From Acholeplasmatales bacterium (lineage in GTDB: Bacteria > Bacillota_I > Bacilli_A > Acholeplasmatales > Anaeroplasmataceae): a DNA stretch of 15,196 nt. A program made the translations under genes and the position numbers. Positions 13,532 through 15,196 of this stretch are shown here, piece after piece. The stretch covers positions 1 through 15,196 of the forward strand of contig JAFPIE010000208.1 in assembly GCA_017388605.1 (NCBI GenBank). The letters run 5' to 3'. Each line of letters starts with the position of its first letter. Positions within the stretch are counted from its first letter, which is position 1. The notes beneath the pieces are model-generated. The model had not been told where the DNA came from. It was given only the letters and a program-made list of their open reading frames with translations, and did not search any database.

Positions 13532-14717
13532 GAAAATATGCATTGTACCACTTGGGCTTTTAACTTTTCTTGCCTCCTGTGGTACTAGTATACAGGATAT
13601 AACTGTAGAAAGTGGAAGTGTACCTTTAGTAGATACTACAACTAAGATGCAAGAAACAACAACTATACCAGAAACTACAACTACAACAAAAACTATCACT
13701 CCAACAACAACCATTTTCCCTGAAAATAAGGATTATACCTATAATGAATTTATAGATGTAGCCTTTGGTAGTAATCAAGTCATTTATAATGCAGGAGATT
13801 CTAATCCCTATGGAATAGATTTGACAAAATATGGCAATGATATATCCGCTATATTTTATGAACCTAAGGACATAGATGATCCTTATATAGATGTAGACTA
13901 TTATGAATTTTATAGAAATTTTAATGTAGCTATTACCTATGAGGATGCCTATTATAGAGCACTTCATGGATTTATTGCAGGAGATATTACACCAGAGGAT
14001 TATATGCCTAAGAATTTAGGCGTTATGGAGGGGGATAAATACGTAAGGCTATCTAGTGGTACCTATATATTAGATACAGAAGGAAATTATATAGGCTATA
14101 TGCCAAACACAAGAGGCTATGCACGCTGTATTTATTATGGATGTGGCTATGTTTCCTTAAATGATGTTTCTGCATACCTTTTAGCCTTTGGCTCATTACC
14201 TGCAAATAGTAATTATGGTACAGCAAGCTTGAACCGAAGTGAAGCCCTTGAAATGTGGGGAGAATACGCAAGAATAAATAATCAAAATTTCTCAGGGGAT
14301 ACAACAAGATATCCTTATGAACCACTACTTCCAAATATTATGGGAAGAGGAAGTATAAAATATACAGAAACAGATTTTGGTACAAAGGGAAATTACAAAT
14401 ATCAATTTTATAATAAAAGCGAACAAACCCTAGACCCATACAACGATGGAGAATATATAAGTAGAGGAATTTGTAGATTTGTCTTTGTAAGTGATATAAA
14501 GGTAACCTCTATTGATGATAGATATGTATTCTATACCTATAACCACTATAACGATTTTCAGGAGTATTTGAACTACGATGATGGCTTTGGAATCCGCTTT
14601 GGCTGTGAGTCTGCAGGTAACCTTCCATGCTCGTCTAGGAACGATTATGATGACAGTTTCACTACATCAACGGAATATCAAGCACCTGTGACTAGACAAT
14701 TTCTATTTTTTGTCTAA
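13524..14717 (+). CDS. Lipoprotein with C-terminal barnase-like ribonuclease domain
   Basis: 397 residues. The lipobox LASC (C19) is followed by a Thr-rich spacer (about 38-65) and an unrecognised Tyr/Asp-rich region (about 70-200). From about 208 the sequence lines up by eye with barnase: YVSLNDVSAYLLAFGSLP matches INTFDGVADYLQTYHKLP, and NRSEALEMWG matches TKSEAQALGW. YTETDF matches WREADI, placing E282 at catalytic Glu73. SRGICRFVFVSD matches the segment with Arg83 and Arg87 (R314 and R318), and YNHYNDF matches TDHYQTF, with H341 at His102. About 20 extra residues lie between E282 and R314. Cys202/207/317/361/369 could form disulfides outside the cell. It would be a membrane-anchored extracellular RNase. 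It overlaps the hydrolase gene by 8 bases, with a ribosome site in GGTAGGTG (13507-13514). No barstar-like gene is in the window. Confidence 0.82.
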   Translation: MNKKICIVPLGLLTFLASCGTSIQDITVESGSVPLVDTTTKMQETTTIPETTTTTKTITPTTTIFPENKDYTYNEFIDVAFGSNQVIYNAGDSNPYGIDLTKYGNDISAIFYEPKDIDDPYIDVDYYEFYRNFNVAITYEDAYYRALHGFIAGDITPEDYMPKNLGVMEGDKYVRLSSGTYILDTEGNYIGYMPNTRGYARCIYYGCGYVSLNDVSAYLLAFGSLPANSNYGTASLNRSEALEMWGEYARINNQNFSGDTTRYPYEPLLPNIMGRGSIKYTETDFGTKGNYKYQFYNKSEQTLDPYNDGEYISRGICRFVFVSDIKVTSIDDRYVFYTYNHYNDFQEYLNYDDGFGIRFGCESAGNLPCSSRNDYDDSFTTSTEYQAPVTRQFLFFV

Positions 14718-14720
14718 AAG

Positions 14721-14745
14721 CAATCGTTTTCGAAAAAAATGATTG
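14721..14745 (+). terminator. Weak hairpin after the barnase-like lipoprotein gene
   Basis: CAATCGTTTT (14721-14730) pairs with AAAATGATTG (14736-14745), with one G-U pair and a CGAAA loop, starting 3 bases after the stop. No T run follows, so termination may be incomplete and transcription could continue into the RNA locus downstream. Confidence 0.45.
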
Positions 14746-14773
14746 TGTAAATTCGTCATTTTTGTTATATACT
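14743..14773 (+). promoter_or_regulatory. Putative promoter of the small RNA
   Basis: TTGTGT (14743-14748), a 17-base spacer, and an extended -10 of TG-T-TATATA (14763-14771); alternatively the -10 is the overlapping TATACT (14768-14773). The expected start is around 14778, just before the first stem. Confidence 0.5.
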
Positions 14774-14777
14774 ATAA

Positions 14778-14898
14778 GTGCTTAAGAAATAAGTTATCAT
14801 ATAAACTCCCTAAAATATGATGACTGTCATAAGCAAACTATAACTCTCCCAATTTAAGGAATAAGGAACGGCTCCCACTGTTCCTTATTTCTTTTTTT
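14778..14898 (+). ncRNA. Putative small RNA with three exposed CUCCC motifs
   Basis: About 120 bases between a promoter-like sequence and a strong terminator, with no credible coding frame. An outer stem TGCTTA/TAAGCA (14779-14784 with 14830-14835) encloses a 10-bp stem GTTATCATAT/ATATGATGAC (14793-14802 with 14815-14824) whose 12-base loop displays CTCCC (14806-14810). A single-stranded linker then carries CTCTCCC (14844-14850). The terminator stem is 14 bp (14856-14869 with 14880-14893), and its 10-base loop carries the third CTCCC (14872-14876). C-rich UCCC motifs in loops are the seed of many Gram-positive regulatory RNAs, such as RsaE/RoxS, that pair with Shine-Dalgarno sequences. The alternative is a terminated leader of the yggS gene, but that gene has its own -10 after the terminator. 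I recognise no known Rfam family. Confidence 0.6.
14856..14898 (+). terminator. Strong terminator of the small RNA
   Basis: AAGGAATAAGGAAC (14856-14869) pairs over 14 positions, one of them a G-U, with GTTCCTTATTTCTT (14880-14893), followed by a T run to 14898. The loop, GGCTCCCACT, contains the third CUCCC motif. Confidence 0.93.
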
Positions 14899-14910
14899 AT
14901 GGATTTTTAG

Positions 14911-14916
14911 TATAAT
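14911..14916 (+). promoter_or_regulatory. -10 element of the yggS gene
   Basis: A consensus TATAAT at 14911-14916, 18 bases before the start codon. The place of a -35 falls in the terminator T run and is not recognisable. The leader would be very short, with GGGGCG (14924-14929) as an atypical ribosome site. Confidence 0.5.
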
Positions 14917-14934
14917 ACTGATTGGGGCGATAAT

Positions 14935-15196
14935 ATGCATTTAAGAGAAGATATTCAAGATTTTTTAAACACAATACCAAAAAATGTTACCGTTGTTGCT
15001 GCAACAAAGTATGTTGGGGCAGATTTAATGAGAGAGCTATATCAAAATGGTGTTACAAATTTTGGTGAAAATAGAGTAGAGGCTTTTTTAGAAAAATATG
15101 AGGAGCTAAAGGATATAAATCCAACCTGGCATTTCATTGGGCACCTACAAAGAAATAAAGCAAAAAAAGTGATCGATAAAATCGATTATTTACATT
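14935..15196 (+). CDS. yggS: YggS/PROSC family PLP homeostasis protein, N-terminal part
   Basis: The frame is open from ATG 14935 to the end of the window (87 residues seen; the family has about 220-230). The motifs are those of the YggS/YlmE/PROSC family: VVAATKYV with the PLP-binding lysine at K25, NFGENRV at 42-48, and WHFIGHLQRNKAKKV at 65-79. These fold-type III proteins bind pyridoxal phosphate without known catalysis and keep vitamin B6 and amino-acid pools balanced. In many Firmicutes the gene (ylmE) leads into sepF/ylm cell-division genes, so such genes may follow beyond the window. The start is supported by its agreement with the family N-terminus, less so by its weak GGGGCG ribosome site. 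Confidence 0.94.
   Translation, partial: MHLREDIQDFLNTIPKNVTVVAATKYVGADLMRELYQNGVTNFGENRVEAFLEKYEELKDINPTWHFIGHLQRNKAKKVIDKIDYLH

Noticed and set aside
13626..13967. 113-residue - strand open frame opposite the barnase-like lipoprotein, considered as a barstar-like immunity gene
   Set aside because: The Ile/Cys/Ser-rich translation is the mirror of the Thr-rich and Tyr/Asp-rich coding strand; it has no barstar-like features and no ribosome site.
14718..14934. Tested as tRNA, SRP RNA, 6S RNA, T-box or common riboswitch
   Set aside because: No cloverleaf, no T-box GGGTGGTACC-type sequence, no SRP apical loop sequence and no familiar riboswitch core were found; the small RNA reading fits better.
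1..15196. Mycoplasma-type genetic code (TGA as Trp)
   Set aside because: Trp codons seen are TGG, and the mazG-like gene ends with TGA in an ATGA overlap, as in the standard code.
1..15196. Insertion sequences, prophage or integration sites
   Set aside because: No transposase, integrase, terminal inverted repeats or tRNA-linked direct repeats were seen anywhere in the window.

Overview
This is an AT-rich, low-GC Gram-positive-type chromosome segment. Stop codons are almost all TAA. One gene (the MazG-like one) ends in TGA and tryptophan is written TGG, so the standard bacterial code applies rather than the Mycoplasma code. Many lipoproteins have a short LASCG-type lipobox, and several proteins resemble Firmicutes or Mollicutes-relative versions (a one-Cys OhrR, a long PotA, barnase-like lipoproteins). 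I infer a Bacilli/Erysipelotrichia/Acholeplasma-like lineage, probably host-associated. This is inference from gene style, not a placement.

Layout. (1) 1-1906: end of a thiol-redox operon on the + strand, with a truncated glutathione peroxidase, a thioredoxin-reductase-like flavoprotein, thioredoxin and an OhrR peroxide sensor, closed by a terminator. (2) 1933-3720: a single cytoplasmic GH13 neopullulanase/cyclomaltodextrinase with its own promoter, ending at a perfect hairpin shared with the convergent operon. (3) 3724-8431: the polyamine ABC importer potABCD on the - strand, with three identical TAATG stop/start junctions, a palindrome inside its promoter and an attenuator-like leader hairpin. 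(4) 8545-11558: two separately transcribed, paralogous surface lipoproteins of unknown function. (5) 11571-14717: a DUF362 protein, then a tightly overlapping set of a MazG-like pyrophosphohydrolase, an alpha/beta hydrolase and a lipoprotein whose C-terminal half aligns by eye with barnase, catalytic residues included. (6) 14766-14898: a probable small RNA with three exposed CUCCC motifs. (7) 14935-end: start of a YggS/PROSC-type PLP-homeostasis protein.

How the genes fit. The first operon makes a complete peroxide-handling loop: peroxidase, thioredoxin, a reductase that may not use NADPH, and an organic-peroxide sensor. The amylase and polyamine importer are separate nutrient functions. The barnase-like lipoprotein, coupled to a nucleotide-cleaning enzyme and a hydrolase, could be a surface RNA-degrading module or a secreted toxin; no barstar-like immunity gene is visible. 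The most novel items are the triple-CUCCC RNA, the barnase-like lipoprotein operon and the paralogous lipoprotein pair.
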